DNA of 64,000 bases from Antilocapra americana (GCA_007570785.1 ML660211.1:3290633-3354632); one strand, 5' to 3'; positions 1 through 12,303 are shown, counted from the stretch's first letter. Program-made: numbers and translations. The notes: generated by a model from the sequence alone, not told the origin.

Positions 1-213
1 ACATAGAATAAATGTACAGAAATATATAATATTTAGAATCAGTGTGTTAAATTTTATATACATATGTAATTTACATATTGCTGTTGTTCAATTGCCCAGT
101 CATGTCCCACTCTTTGTGACCCCATGGACTGCAGCTTGCCAGGCCTCCCTGTACCTCACCTTCTCCTGGAGTTTGCTCAAGTTCATATTCATTGTATTCA
201 AGATGCTGTCCAG

Positions 214-714
214 TCATCTCATCCTCTGACACCCTCTTCTCCTTCTGCCCTCAGTCTTTCCCAGCATCAGGGACTTTCCCAATAAGTCACCTGTTCTCAT
301 CAGATGACCAAAATACTGGAGCTTCAGCTTCATAATCAGTCTTTCCAGTGAATATTCAGGGTTGAGCTCCCTTAAGATTACCTGGTTTGATCTCCTTGCT
401 GTCCAAGGGACTTTCAGGAGTCTTCTCCTACACCACAGTCTGAAGGCATCAATTCTTTGGCGTTCTGCCTTCTTTACAGCCCGGCTCTCACAACCGTACT
501 TGACCGCTGGGAAGACCACAGCCTTGACTATATGAACCTTTGTGGACAGAACAATGTCTCCGTTTTTCAACACGCTGCCTAGGTTTGTCATTGCCATCCT
601 GCCAAGAAACAGCTGTCTTCGGATTGTGTGGCTGCAGTCACTGTCCGCAGTGATTTTGGGGCCCAAGAAGAGGAAACCTGTCACTATTTCTGCCTTTCCC
701 CCTCTATTTTCCAT
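214..714 (-). pseudogene. BovB ORF remnant: C-terminal domain
   Basis: This 166-codon frame is the post-RT C-terminal region of BovB. It has the FLFLGPKITADSDCSHTIRR block, the VVFPAVKYGCESRAVKKAE block and the VPWTARRSNQVILRELNPEYS block. It ends in the basic GRRRRGCQRMR stretch. These blocks recur in the other BovB copies of this window. The true C-terminus continues past position 214 in another frame, so the fragment is truncated. Confidence 0.88.
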
Positions 715-1021
715 GCAGTAATGGGGCCAAATGCCATGATATTAGATTTTTAATGTTCAGTTTTAAACTGGCTCTTTTACTCTCCTCCTTCACCCTCATC
801 AAGAGGCTGTTTAGTTCCTCTTCGTTTTTTGCCATTAGTGTGGTATCGTCCACATATCTGAGGCTGATGTTTCTTCCACCTGATTTGGTTCCAGCTTGTA
901 ACTCATCCAGCCCGGCATTTCTCACGACGCGCTCAGCATGTAGGTTAAACATACAGGGTGACAGCAGACAGCCCTGTGGCACCTCTTTCTCGATCTTGAA
1001 CCAATCAGTTATTCCATACAA
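704..1021 (-). pseudogene. BovB ORF remnant: RT catalytic YVDD region
   Basis: This 105-codon frame carries the VPQGCLLSPCMFNLHAE block and LRYVDDTTLMAKNEEELNSLL. The YVDD codons are at 845-856. Both catalytic aspartates of RT motif C are retained, unlike two other BovB copies here. The frame ends near 704, where the reading frame changes into the C-terminal part at 214-714. It is still a pseudogene because motif A and the N-terminus are out of frame. Confidence 0.88.
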
Positions 1022-1201
1022 GGTTCTAGCTGTTACTTCTTGATCTGCCTACAGGTTTCTCAGGAATAGGTAAGATGGTCTGGTATTCCCATCTCGCTAA
1101 GAGCTTTCCACAGTTTGACATGATCCACCCAGTCAAAGGGTTTAACACAGTCAGTGAAACAGAGACAGATGCTTTTCTGACATTCCTGCTTTCTCTATAA
1201 T

Positions 1202-1660
1202 CTAAAGAATGTTGGCAATTTGATCTCTAGTTTCTCTTCCTTTTCTAAACCCAGCTTGGACATTTAGAAGTTCTTTGTTGACATAATGCTGAAGCCTAGC
1301 ATGCAACATTTTAAGCATGACTCTACGAGCATGGGAGATGAGTGCAACTGTCTGATGGTTAGCACATTCTTTGGTACTACCCTTCTTGGGGATTGGCATG
1401 AGGATTGATCTTTTCCAGTCCTGTGACCACTGCCGGGTCTTCCAGATTTGCTGACATAATAAATGCAGAACCTTGATGACATCATCCTTTAGGGATTTGA
1501 ATAGTTCTGCTTTAATTCCATCACATCCACTAGCTTTATTAACAGCAGTGCTTCTCAAGGCCCACTTGACTTCACCCTCCAGAATGTCTGATTCTGGGTG
1601 ACTAACCACACCATTGTAGTTATCTGGTTCATTAAAATATTTTTTATACAGTTCTTCCAT
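1202..1660 (-). pseudogene. BovB ORF remnant: N-terminal part of reverse transcriptase
   Basis: This 152-codon frame encodes the fingers/palm entry of BovB RT. Visible blocks are KASGCDGIKAELF, an LHLLCQQIWKT segment, an IPKKGSTKECANHQTVALIS block and QAGFRKGRETRDQIANIL. In active RTE-type RTs these blocks precede the catalytic Asp motif A. The frame stops before motif A, and the next RT portion lies in other frames downstream on the minus strand. It is a broken fragment of the element at 80-1885 and not a host gene. Confidence 0.88.
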
Positions 1661-1885
1661 GTAGTTTTTCCATCTCTTCTTGATCTCTTCAGCATCTACT
1701 AGGTCTCTACTATATGTATCCTTTATTGTGTGAGCTCAATGCTCCCTTGATGTTTCCAGTTTTCCTGAAGAGATTTCTAGTCTTTCCCCTTTTGTTGTTT
1801 TTTTCTATTATTAAGCATTATTCATTGAAGAAGTCCTTCTTGGTCTCTTCTAGCTATTTTTTGGAACTCTGCATTTAATTGTGTG

Positions 1886-3964
1886 TATTACATTTATATA
1901 TAATTTATAATAAATATATAATTGGTAGCAAATAGTTGTTTTATAATTTATTCAGTAGATAATTATTTAGTGAAAGTATATAAAGATCTAGCACATCTTT
2001 AGGCCAGTTTGCAGGTTCCCAAACTATTTAGGAAATTTGCAATGTCAGAATAACTTTGATCATCTTTATTGTCTCATTATATTCCAGTAAATTACTATGA
2101 AACTTGTAAGTTGTCTTTCTGCCTACATACAAAAACATGAAGTAAATTTTATTGGTTTAATTTTTCAAAATGATTTATTAAAAAATAGACAAATTTTAAA
2201 ATTTTGTTTAAACATTATCTTTGGAGTTTAATGTGTTATTACTTTATAATTTTATTTGTAATTGTTTTATTTACTTCACAATTGATTGGTGGCTAAACGT
2301 GCAGACTACAAGACTTGACTTCTTCAATGCACAGCAGCACTATTACTAAAGATGCTGAGAAAAGAAGGAACTGACCTGTTGGAATATTCTTTAATATAAA
2401 GACAATCCATTCTTTGTAATCAATTCTGAAGACATGACATAATTTTAGGTAAGGAAATAAACTGTGAGGAAAGTTACTTCTCAGCTTTAATTAGTCAATA
2501 ACTTAAATGTGTTGTGTATTATGGAAAAGAACATGTTTGAATAATATATTGACATTTTATAATTTCTGGATCATTTTGAGATAAATCTATTCAATACTTA
2601 CATAAAAATAAATTTAATACTTTAAATGTAAACATGATGAACCTACTTAACAATAAATTTGTTTGAAAACAGTTTTTCAAACAAAATAAAAAAGCCACTG
2701 CAGCCACTTACATGACAAATTACCTTGCCTTGTCTGGAGAAGCACATAGAATTAAATGTTGCCTTGCACAGATGACACTGCTGAATGCCTGCTGGATGAA
2801 AAGTCAATAAACAAAGTCATGACTCTTCCAGTTTTTAATGACATTGTAACTCATAGAATTTAACTCTACTGCAAATGCAAAGAGTGAGGTTAGAGCCAAT
2901 CTGCAGATGCATACCTTTGTCTTACGAAGGAATAAATCTGCAAACAAGGAAGGACTTGCTGCTTTGTTTCCACTCATTTAATATTAACACCAATTAATAA
3001 ATGAAAAAATATACATTTTATAAGAATGCTTTGAAATAAAGGCAATTGAAACTTTTGAGTTATCGAATCTTATAGGTTATCCTGGAACAAGTGTGTAGAT
3101 CTTTGTATTGTTGATGCAAAATTAATGGTGAGTAAAACTGCTGTAAGTTTGGCATGAGTCAAGGTTATGTCAATGCGTTTCCTATATGAACGTATAGAAA
3201 ACAAAACAAAACAAAAAACAGAAAGTAAAATAAGAGAAAGAAAAATGGAGAAAGCTGTTATTTTTTTTAGCAAAATAATGTTTGATGAATCATAAATATT
3301 ATTATTGAGTCTTGACCCATGAATACATATCTTTATATTCTGGGTGATAAAATAGGATATAAACATAATGAACTTTTGCAGCACACCAAAGCAGGTTGGC
3401 TATCTTAAGGAAGGCTTTTTGTGTGATTATTTTGTTTGGAGATGTGCTAATGACTTGATCCATGAAAACTGTTCCTTCTTTAAAGAACAGTGTCAAAAAA
3501 TTATGGTTGTTGAAAGTTGCCACTTTGGAAGACATCTTCTCAAAATGGATACTATGATCCTGTGACTTTAAGGGAAAAAACAAAAAGTACATGTTGCCAA
3601 TAATAAAATTTGCATTTTAGGACAAAATTGAAAATTGGGAAAATCTTGATCTGTTTAGTGACCTTGACAGCTTCCTAATACTTAAAAGATTTTTCCGATA
3701 AAATTGAGGTTGAAATTAGCAAATGCAATTGTTTTTCATATTGTATAATGATAAACTATTTCATATTCTCTGTATGTACTCCAAACAAAGTAATGAGACA
3801 GAGCAGATTGAACTGAAGCAGATGTATGAAAACAGCTATTGTTTATTTAGCCTCACATTAAGATATTTGCAAAGTGTAACAAATGCTACCCCTCTTGACT
3901 TTGCAAGATATAGCACCTTTCATAAAAATTTATTTCTATTAGCAAGAGGTAGATTTATTTTGAA
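1886..3964. other. AT-rich intergenic stretch, no gene seen
   Basis: AT-rich sequence with no repeat family or coding signal that I recognise. Open frames at 3070-3592 lie on both strands over the same bases and show no domain. The part at about 2690-2960 is slightly less AT-rich and non-repetitive. Confidence 0.6.
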
Positions 3965-4148
3965 TGAAATAATAAATATATTTCTTATTTATCTATTTAT
4001 TTGGCCATGCCCCATGGCAGGTGGGATCTTACTTCCCCCACTAGGGATAAAACCCATGCAGGAACCATACACACGCCACCCCCCCACACTCCTCCCCATC
4101 GCAGTGGGAGCATGGAATCTTAACCATCAGACCACGAGGGAATTCCCT
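3965..4148 (-). mobile_element. CHR-type tRNA-Glu-derived SINE, minus strand
   Basis: The minus strand reads a SINE head ending at 4148 (gggaattccc, then a tRNA-like body with degenerate A and B boxes) and an A-rich tail toward 3965. The gccatgcc...ggtgggatctt and taaccatcagaccac blocks match the cetartiodactyl CHR SINE pattern. Two further copies in this window show the same order. A short C-rich expansion at about 4077-4096 is a later change. Confidence 0.82.
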
Positions 4149-4308
4149 TAATAGGTCTTTTAAAAATGTCTATTTTAATTACTGTAAATACCTCTGTGTG
4201 TGTGAGTGTGTAATCTGCAAAAACAGAAGCCTTGTGAGCTCCTCAATATAATTTGAGAGTTATAATCAATAGGCCTGAGATTAAAACAAAATGTAAGAAT
4301 CATAGTTT

Positions 4309-4366
4309 CAGCCCATGGGATACATCAGTGAACACAACAGATGCCCTTGTCCTCGAGGAACTAATT
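4309..4366 (-). repeat. LINE2 (L2) 3'-end scrap
   Basis: The ggatacatcagtgaacacaa segment followed by a ccttgt...gaggaacta block is the complement of the ancient L2 3' end. Only about 60 bases remain, so the assignment rests on this short match. Confidence 0.5.
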
Positions 4367-5697
4367 ATGTTCTGCTGGGCTTATTATTTATCCTGGTGTT
4401 TCAGACCTCTGATTCTTTCTAGAGCATTTTGAAACTAAATTAGTAAATGGGAAAAATTAATTACCAATTCCATTTGTCATACTTCTTAACTTTCAAAAAA
4501 CATTTAATTCCTATTTTTTGACCATTTTGAAGTTATCTGCAGTTATATTTCCTGAATTACTATGTAAAACTCCTCCAACTACTATCACCATTCTTGCTAA
4601 TATAGTAATATTTTCAATTTGCCAGTTCATAAATTTTTTAGCATATCCTTACTTCCCTATTTTTAAAAATATGTTTAAAAGCAAATTTTGTTTTTCCTAT
4701 TCAACTAATTTATGGCATTTTATTTCAAAAATTTATTGTGTAAATATTAGTGGTGAATGTTCATTTACTTTAGAGATTTTATGATAGTATTGCCAAATTA
4801 ATTTGTGAGAGTAGGTTTTTGACAGAAAATTATATCAAAAATTAATTCTATTAAGCATCATTATATTTATAATAATTATCTGAAAAACTTGTACATTTCC
4901 TTAACTTTTTTAAGTTTATGCTTTTAATAAGCATTAGTTTTGCCTCACATCACCAGGAAGTACAGAATATTAGGAAGAATCTCAAAACCAAACAAAATCA
5001 GAAAAATTTTGTATGTTCGTTTCTTGAATTTATCCATATTATCAACATTGTACTCAGTGAATTTCTTATTTCTTAACCCTGTACAATTTTTTCTTGCATT
5101 CATGTATTTAAAATCAAGTTAACTAATTCATTACTTGTCTTCTAAGATAATAGTTTTGGATTCATCATTTTTGCATTTCCTCTGAAAATAGATAGCACTT
5201 TTATTTGTTAATTAATTGAGAATCCCATGTCCTTTCATGCTTTCAAAGTGCTATACTCTGAAACTGTGTGGAGACAATCATTCTGAAAAGTTGTGAATCC
5301 TTCTAAAAAATGTGAGAATACCTAAATTATATCAGAAGCAAGATTTTTTAAAAGATGAGTTTTTGGGAGAGGTGTCCTTAATTTCTTTTAAAGGTAGAAG
5401 AAAGACCAGATCTCTGTCCTTTGTTTTAAACATTCAGTTAAGATTTGGTTATCTGAGTAAATGTGTATCATCAAGACTGTTGACAGTATTTGCAAGGATG
5501 TTACTTTTTTTGAGTTAGGCTTGAAATAGACTGTGTCTGACATTATGATTTCATACATTTATCTTTTGTAAACTAATTTGAATGCCCAATTGTTTTGCAC
5601 ATTAGTTTTGTTTGTTTGTTTTTGTTTTTTGAGTATATTAGAATTCTAAGAAAATCATCCATGACCCACACTATTTTATAATCCTCATCCAAGAACC
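4367..5697. other. AT-rich intergenic stretch, no gene seen
   Basis: Strongly AT-rich DNA. Short open frames at 4518-4784, 4940-5122 and 5312-5518 have the Phe/Ile/Ser/Lys-rich composition expected of chance frames. No RNA gene or repeat was recognised. Confidence 0.6.
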
Positions 5698-5816
5698 AGT
5701 GGGAATGGCTACCCACTCCAGTATTCTGGCCTCGAGAATCCCATGGACAGAGGAGCCTGGCAGGCTACAGTCCATGAGGTCACAAGGAGTTGGACACAAC
5801 TTAGCAACTGAACAAC
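5698..5816 (+). mobile_element. Bov-tA SINE, 3' portion, plus strand
   Basis: The segment carries the Bov-tA non-tRNA body (ggctacccactccagtattc, catggacagaggagcctggc, gttggacacaactta) and ends in an AACAAC-type tail. The tRNA-like head is absent. The tail matches the BovB 3' end, consistent with mobilisation by BovB. Confidence 0.88.
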
Positions 5817-6169
5817 AAACAACAGCATCTAGGTTCATGAAGATATTAGTGTCTAGTTTCTTTTCTTTATCTAGTTTTGGTATAAGATAATGCTGGCCTC
5901 ATAGAATGAGTGAGAAAATGATGCATTCTACTTTTATTTTCTGAAAAACTATTATAGATAGTTATCATCTACTCTAAATATTTGGTCGAATTGTATGTAA
6001 CCATATGGGCCTAGTATTTTCTTCTTTGGAAGGTTATTAATTATTGATTCAATTTCTTTAACACAAAAATCCTACTTAGATTATTTTTCCTTAAGCACAT
6101 ATGTTTAATTTGGTTCTTTCAAGGAATTGGACCATTTCATTTGTTATCAAGTTTGTGGGCATAGAGTAA

Positions 6170-6248
6170 TCCTTTTTTTTTTTTGCACTTGCATTCTCAG
6201 TTGTGTCCGACAGATGGATTCTTTACCACTGAGCCGCCACATCTGACA
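6170..6248 (-). mobile_element. Bov-tA SINE remnant with internal deletion
   Basis: A run of T's is followed by cagttgtgtccgac and then directly by agatggattctttaccactgagccgcca. The tail and the tRNA-like head of Bov-tA (minus strand) are therefore joined with the middle deleted. Confidence 0.65.
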
Positions 6249-6367
6249 GAGTTATCAAAATATTGTTCTATTATCCTTTTGATGTTTGTGGCATCAGGCA
6301 TGTTTCTGACATCAATAATTTGTATCTCCTCTCTCTGTCTCTATTTATTTTTTTGATTTGCCTGGGT

Positions 6368-6504
6368 GTCCTATCCTCCCATCTTAAGTCACTTCAGTCG
6401 TGTCCGACTCTGTGCAACCCTATGAACAACAGTCCACCAGACTCCTCTGTCCATGGGAGTCTCTAGGCAAGAATACTGGAGTGGGTTGCCATTTCCTTCT
6501 CTAG
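6368..6504 (-). mobile_element. Bov-tA SINE, 5'-truncated, with target duplication
   Basis: The minus-strand Bov-tA body (taagtcacttcagtcgtgtc through ttgccatttccttctct) is flanked by the direct repeat TTGCCTGGGT at 6358-6367 and 6505-6514. The L1 text continues in register on both sides, which dates this insertion after the L1. Confidence 0.87.
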
Positions 6505-6683
6505 TTGCCTGGGTAGGGTGCTATCAATTTTATTAATCCTTTGTATGGAACTAACTGTCACTTCTCTTTATTTTTTATGTAGTATTATCTTTAATATGTT
6601 GGTTTCTGCTTTAATATTTTTCATTTGCTTTGGATCCAAATTCTTTCTTTAGTTTCCAGAAGTTTTATTAATAACTTCATTTC

Positions 6684-6965
6684 AGTTCAGTTGAGTCACT
6701 GAGTCATATCCAATTCCTTGCGACCCTATGAATTGCAGCACGCCAGGCTTCCCTGTCCATCACTAACTCCCAGAGTCCACACAAACCCATGTCCATCGAG
6801 TCGGTGATGCCATCCATCCATCTCATTCTCTGTCATCCCCTTCTCCCCCTGACCCCAATCCTTCCCAGCACTAGGTCTTTTCCATGAGGTGGCCAAAGTA
6901 TTGCAGTTTCAGCTTCAACATCAGTCCTTCCATTGAACACCCAGGACTAATTTCCTTTAGGATGA
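6684..6965 (-). mobile_element. BovB 3'-end fragment, minus strand
   Basis: A 282-bp piece of the BovB 3' end. It contains the cagttcagttgagtcactga tail, the cttccctgtccatcactaac block and the aaagtattgcagtttcagct block. It is inserted in the old L1, which resumes at about 6966. The piece is severely 5'-truncated. Confidence 0.88.
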
Positions 6966-7761
6966 ATCTTTTTTCAGTGGCATGCATTCTATGTTATACA
7001 ATTGTCACTAGGCAGGGTTTTCACTGGATCTCACACATTTTCGTGAGTTGAATTTTCATTTTCACTAACTTAATATCTTTTAATATGTTTTGAACTCTTT
7101 TTAGTCCATATGTTATCTAAGGAGTATGCTATTTAAACTCCAGGTATTGGGGGGTTTTCCAGCTGTCTCTCTGTTATTTATAACTAGTTTAATTCTGCTG
7201 TGGTTTGGAAACTTTGTATAATTTCCAAGTTTTCATTCTGTTTGGGTGTGTTTGATGGCCTTGTCTGACCTTGAGAAGAATGTGTTGCCATGTGCTGTTG
7301 TTGAATAAAGTATTCTGTAAATGTGAATTATATTTGTTGATTAGTGCTATTCAGTCAGTTGTGTCCTTATTTATTGGTTTTATGACTGCTTGATCTGTCA
7401 ACTGTTGTAAGAGGAGTACTGAAATTCCAACTGTAACAACAGTGGATTCATCTATTTCTCCTTGTAGTTCTATTGTTTTTTGCCTTGTGTATTTTCTTTG
7501 ACCTAAAATGTGCTTTCTCTAAAATTAATATAGCTACTCCAATTTCTTTTGATTAGTGTCAACTTAGCATATCTTTGTCCATTTCTTTACTTTTAACCTG
7601 AGTTTTTCTATTTAAAGTGAATTTATTGTAGATAACATGTAGCAGGGTCTGTTTGTGTATTTGTTTTTAATCTACTCTGATAATGTATGTTTGGTATTTT
7701 TTAGATCATTCTAATTTAAAATGATTTTTTATATAGCTGGACTAATATCTAGTGTGTTTTT

Positions 7762-8950
7762 AAAAATTTAATCGTGGTAAAATACACATTATGTAAAATT
7801 TAACATCTTAACCATTTTCAATGTATAGTTTAGTAGTGACATATATATTCACACTGATGTGCAAACAATCTCCAGCACTTTCTATTCTTGCAAAACTGAA
7901 GCTCCCTATCCACTAAACTATAACTATCCATCGCCCCTCTCCACAGGCCCCTGGAAACCACTGTTTTACTCTAACTATTTCTATGAAATTGACTACTCTA
8001 GATATCTCATGTAAGTAAAATCACACAATACTTATCTTTCTGTGACTGACTAATTTCACTTAATCTCAAGATTCATCCATGCTGCAGCATTTGTCAGAAT
8101 CTTCTTCCTTTGGAAGGTTAATTAATATTCCATTGGCTTCCTTATACCTCTTGGCTATTGTGAATAATGCTTCTATGAATATGGGTGCACAAATATTTCT
8201 TTCTGATTCTGCTTTCAGTTGTTTTGGTTATATATCAAAAGTGAAATTTCTGGATCATATGGTAAATCTATTTGTAATTTTTTGAAGAACTATCATACTG
8301 TTTTCCATGGTAGTTCACTATTCTACATTCCCACCAGTAGTATACGAGGGTTCTATTTTTGTATGTTTTCACTAATACATGTTAATTTCCTGTTTTTTTA
8401 TAGTAATCATATTAGTAGGTGTGAAGTGGTATCTCATAGTTTTGATCATAGTGTTTCTACAATGATCAGTGATGATGAGCATCTATTAACATATTTGGTG
8501 GCCATTTCTACATCTTCATTGGAGAAATATCTGCTCAAGTCTTTTCCCATTTCTGAATTGGTTTGTTTTTATTGTTGTGTTTGTTTTAGAATTTCTCTAT
8601 ATGTTCTGCATATTGATTCTTTTTCAAATATGTGGTTTAAAATATTTCCTCCCATTCTGTAGGTTCCTATTTTACTTTGTTTATAGTGTCCTTTGATGCA
8701 TAGATGTTTTTAATTTTGATTTTCAGTTAGTTTATTTTTTCTTAGTTACCTATTAATGTTATATCCAAAAATTTATTGTGACATCTGATGTCATGCGGCA
8801 TTTCCCTTATGTCTTCTTTTATAGTTACATCTTATATTTAGGTCTTTAATCCATTTAGTTCATTTTTGTATCGAGCATTAGGTAAGCATCCAACCTCATT
8901 CTTTTGCATACTTATATCCAGTTTTCCTGGCATTATTTGTTGGAGAATTT
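7762..8950 (-). mobile_element. Old L1 3'UTR plus ORF2 C-terminal region, minus strand
   Basis: Starting from the 3'UTR phrase cgtggtaaaatacacattat, the sequence follows the standard antisense order of a mammalian L1 3' end. The order is ggcccctggaaaccactgt, ttggctattgtgaataatgc, ggatcatatggtaa and then ggtgtgaagtggtatctcat. It fades near ccagttttcctggcattatt at about 8940. Frames at 8079-8285 and 8219-8662 are antisense to the L1 and meaningless. Because this copy restarts at its 3' end, it is separate from the L1 to its left. Confidence 0.82.
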
Positions 8951-10368
8951 CAGCTATGTTTCTGTTTTCATTTGTATTTGTTCTCTCCTCCTCTGTCTTT
9001 TACTTTCTGCTCTGGCTTAACTGAGCATTCTACAAAATATCAGTTTTGTGCTCTTCCTTAACATGTCATGTATACTTACTTTAAAAATTTGGTAGAAGTT
9101 GTCCTAGAGTTTGCAAATATATATATATATATGTAACTAATAATAATGCACCTTCAAATAAGCTGTTTTTCTTCAACTGTAGTGTGGGTAACTAACAAGT
9201 TTCCTAGGACCTAGCTCCCTCCCCTTTTGACATAACAATCATTCATTTTGCTTATCCATATGCTCTATTCAACTAATACATTGTTATTACAAGCAGTTGT
9301 CTTTTTGTTTCGTAATAATTCAGAAGAACAGTTTTTTAACATTTCTTTAACGAATGATGTGCTGACCACAAATTCCTTCTGTCTTGCTTTTTCATTAAGA
9401 TTAATTATAGGGAATTAAACTGAGGTCTTTCCTCTGAGAGATATCTTCCTACCAATTATCATTCTTCTTTCATAAACTATCATTTATATGATTTATTTAA
9501 TTGTATAATTGCATAAAGAAGTAATGATGGATTTTGGAGTCCAAAAATTAATTTATCATGGGAAAAAAATCCCAGAATTTCAAGCTAAAAATATCCCTGA
9601 AGAATACCTGTAAAGAAAGATTGCCCTTTTAATTTATTATATTATGTCAAATAAAGATTTTGGTACCATGGGATTGTAGCAATGAAAATCCTGTACAGAA
9701 TGAAATAAATGGAGAAGAACAAGCTTTCTTCCTAGCCTTGGAAATGAACTGCTTTTGTACCTGTTCTCAAATGTCTATATTTTAGTGTAATCATAAGATA
9801 AAATAAAATAAACTTTTTACAGTGAATAAAATGTATATTTAAAACACAAGATAGAGAAATGAAATTGGTTCAGAAGAGAAGGAAGTTAAATAAATTAATA
9901 TGCTTTCAGGAAAACAGTTACTGTAAACCAAGTCCTTTAAAAAGGGAAAAGAATGCTAAATACACTCAAAATCTGGAAGGGAAGAGTGAATTCTATTCAA
10001 CAGTACATGTAGAAGATGTAAATAAAGTTAAATAAGTCACCAGATATTTTGTTCCTAATTTAAAATCAACCAAGACCAAAAGTCAATAAAAAATACAAAA
10101 ATTAAGATAATTATGGGAAGAATTCAAATTTTAAAAGTTTAATAATGATAAGACAAAAAGACAAAATCAAAAATACTTGTAAGAAATAAAGAAGGCTAAA
10201 AAAGCTTGGTTTAAGAAAAAATAATACTGTAGAATAATTAAAATGTTATCAGCTCAGATTTATCCTGAAAAGGTGCGGGACAGAAATATAAACCACAGAC
10301 AGAAGTTCAAAATGTAAAAGCAGATAAACTAAGATAGAGACAAAAATCAGAAATTAATAACCCACAGG
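8951..10368. other. AT-rich intergenic stretch, no gene seen
   Basis: Nothing recognised apart from a short (AT)n run at about 9115-9132. The interval 9540-10360 is A-rich on the plus strand and has no open frame of note. Confidence 0.6.
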
Positions 10369-10530
10369 ACTTCCCAGGTGGCTCAGTGGTAAAGAATCCT
10401 CCTGCCAATACAGGAATGTGGATTCACTCACTGGGTCAGAAAAACCCCTTGGAGAAGGAGATGGCAGTATCCACTTCAGTATTCTTGCCTGGGGCACGAC
10501 TTAGTAACTTAACAACAACAGCAATGACTC
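10369..10530 (+). mobile_element. Bov-tA SINE, plus strand, internally deleted
   Basis: The tRNA-like head (ggacttcccaggtggctcag, tggtaaagaatcctcctgcc) and the ccacttcagtattcttgcct block are present. About 50 bases of body are missing before gcacgacttagtaact. The tail is an AACAAC repeat. Confidence 0.88.
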
Positions 10531-11646
10531 ACAAATCATGCTCTTTGTCCTCAGCGAGCTGAAATTGCGTTCAGAAAAATCCTCAGGATAGGATTCTTTA
10601 GGGAAAGAGAAGAAAAATGGAAAAGACACACTGATACTGGAAAGCCTGCTTACCTAAAATTCTAGAATATACTGCTTACCTAGAATTCTCTCACGCTCTA
10701 AGGCTTCCAAGGAAAGCGTGGGATTGTGTAAATCTATGGCGCGTTTGGTTATCACATTTTCCAGACAACCCGTCCATTAATCAGTGCAGAGTCTGTGTGG
10801 TTTGAGGTTTTAGATACAAATTTGCGTTCAAATTTAGTGTTGCTTTATTTGAATAAAGCAAAGAGAAAATTTTAAAAGATATTTTAAAATTGTGCTTAAA
10901 ATGATTTGTAAGAATGAGGAATATATGTTCATATAAAGCTGACAATTAATATGCCATTTTTAACTAAATTTGTTTTCTTTAGAGACATTTCACAAATGAC
11001 AAACATATTTTTTTTAAAGAAAGAAAGTTATTAATAGCTAACTCTTTCCTTTCAGTGCATTCCACGTTGGTCCTTGTAGTACAACCAGGTCCTATGTAGT
11101 GAACTGTTAATATTCCTGCATTAAATAGCTGCGATGCCAAAGAGTTAATGCCTCTCCAGAAGTGCTGACTTCTCCTAGTGTTCAGTCATTGCTCCAAAGA
11201 TGTTTAGCTGAATGCGGTTGCAATTATAAACTAAATGATTCTTAAAGAAGTAACTCTTCCATGACAAATGTGGGACAAATAACTATTCCCATATCCTTTC
11301 CCCAGCACTTTATGAACCTCCCAACTTCAGTCTGATTTCTCTATTGGTTCACCCATGAGAGAATAAAGGGCCAGACTGGACTATTTAATAGCCTTTCCTT
11401 ACTGACTTTATTGCTAATGGGAAATGTGGGATGAGATATTTCAGAAAAAATTAAAGACTTTTGATCCTATCATGACTGTTTTCTGACTTCTTGCTTAAAT
11501 GATTTGTGAGGTTATTCTCTCTCCTGAAATATGTAGTAGTTGTTCAAGAGATTAGAGTTTACATACTTTCAGTGACTAGGTGAGTCAAGTGTGGTTCCAC
11601 AACAAGGCCTTTGGAATAAAAGCATCTTTACCTCCAAAAGTTTTTC
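10531..11646. other. Unclassified intergenic DNA
   Basis: No gene or repeat family recognised. A small local duplication (tgcttacct-aattct, twice) lies at about 10648-10692. The part at 11040-11450 is less AT-rich and non-repetitive. The open frame at 11580-11777 runs into the BovB and is not a gene. Confidence 0.55.
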
Positions 11647-12303
11647 CCATTAGAGCAAATTGCTGTTGTTCAGCTGCTAAGTCATGTGTAATTCTTCATG
11701 ACCCCATGTACTACAGCATGCCAGGCTTCTTTATCCTCCTCCATCTCCTGGAGTTTACTCAGATTCATGTGTGTTGAGTCAGAGATGCTATCTAACCATC
11801 TTATCCTCTGCTTCTCTTTTCTCCTCCTGCCCTCTTTATTTCCCAGCATCAGCCTTTTCCAGTGAGTCTGCTCTTTGCATCAGATGGCCAAAGTATTGGA
11901 CCTTCAGCTTCAGCATCCATCTTTCCACTGTATAGTCAGGATTGATTTCTTTTCGGATTGACTGGGTTGTTTTCCTTGCTATCTAAGGGATTCTCAAGAG
12001 TCATCTCCAGCACCACACTTCAAAAGCATTTATGCTTTGGTGTTTAGCCTTCTTTATGGTCAAACTCTCACATCTGTACATGACTACTGGAAAAACCATA
12101 GCTTTGACTGGATGGATCTCTGTTGGCAAAGTGGTGTTTCTGCTATTTAATATGCTGTCTTGGTTTGTCGAAGTTTTTCTTTCAAGGAGCAAGCATCTTT
12201 TAATTTCATGACTGCAGTCACCAACCACAGTGATTATGGAGCCCAAGAAAATAAAATTGGTTACTGTTTTCAGATTTTCCACATCTATATACTATAAAGT
12301 GAT
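11647..12303 (-). mobile_element. BovB LINE, minus strand, left half of a split copy
   Basis: This holds the 3' tail and C-terminal ORF region of a minus-strand BovB. It includes the frame at 12001-12282 with FIFLGSIIT and VKAMVFPVVMYRCESLT. It stops at about 12303, within the stretch that joins the RT domain to the C-terminal domain. The missing upstream part resumes at 13784-14312 on the same strand, so this is one element split by the plus-strand BovB between them. The ORF carries stops. Confidence 0.9.

Larger units (their letters stand above)
80..1885 (-). mobile_element. BovB (RTE-type) LINE, 5'-truncated, minus strand
   Basis: This is a 1.8-kb BovB retrotransposon copy read on the minus strand. 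It covers the reverse transcriptase, the C-terminal part of the ORF and the 3' tail. The 3' end lies near position 80, where the sequence reads as the complement of the tail that Bov-tA SINEs share. Minus-strand frames give the recognisable RT series: a QAGFRKGRETRDQIANIL block, a VPQGC-LSP block and an intact YVDD box. Frameshifts and stops divide the ORF into at least three frames, so the copy cannot make protein. The endonuclease half is missing, as is usual after 5' truncation. Confidence 0.93.
5850..7757 (-). mobile_element. Old L1 fragment (ORF2 RT to endonuclease), minus strand, interrupted
   Basis: Minus-strand L1 ORF2 sequence, much diverged, with no long frame left. On the plus strand it reads typical antisense L1 phrases. 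These run from the RT region at the left (ataatgctggcctcatagaa) to the endonuclease region at the right (tagctactccaatttctttt). Three later insertions split it: a Bov-tA scrap (6170-6248), a Bov-tA (6368-6504) and a BovB piece (6684-6965). L1 text resumes in register after each. The exact subfamily cannot be fixed by eye. Confidence 0.8.

Noticed and set aside
753..1043. 96-codon plus-strand frame
   Set aside because: It is exactly antisense to the BovB RT fragment at 704-1021 and has no domain of its own.
3468..3491. Inverted repeat ACTGTTC...GAACAGT with central CTTTAAAG
   Set aside because: One short imperfect palindrome is expected by chance in 64 kb and no function is suggested by its surroundings.
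3070..3592. Overlapping frames on both strands
   Set aside because: Three frames overlap in AT-rich DNA with no shared domain or splice context. Treated as chance.
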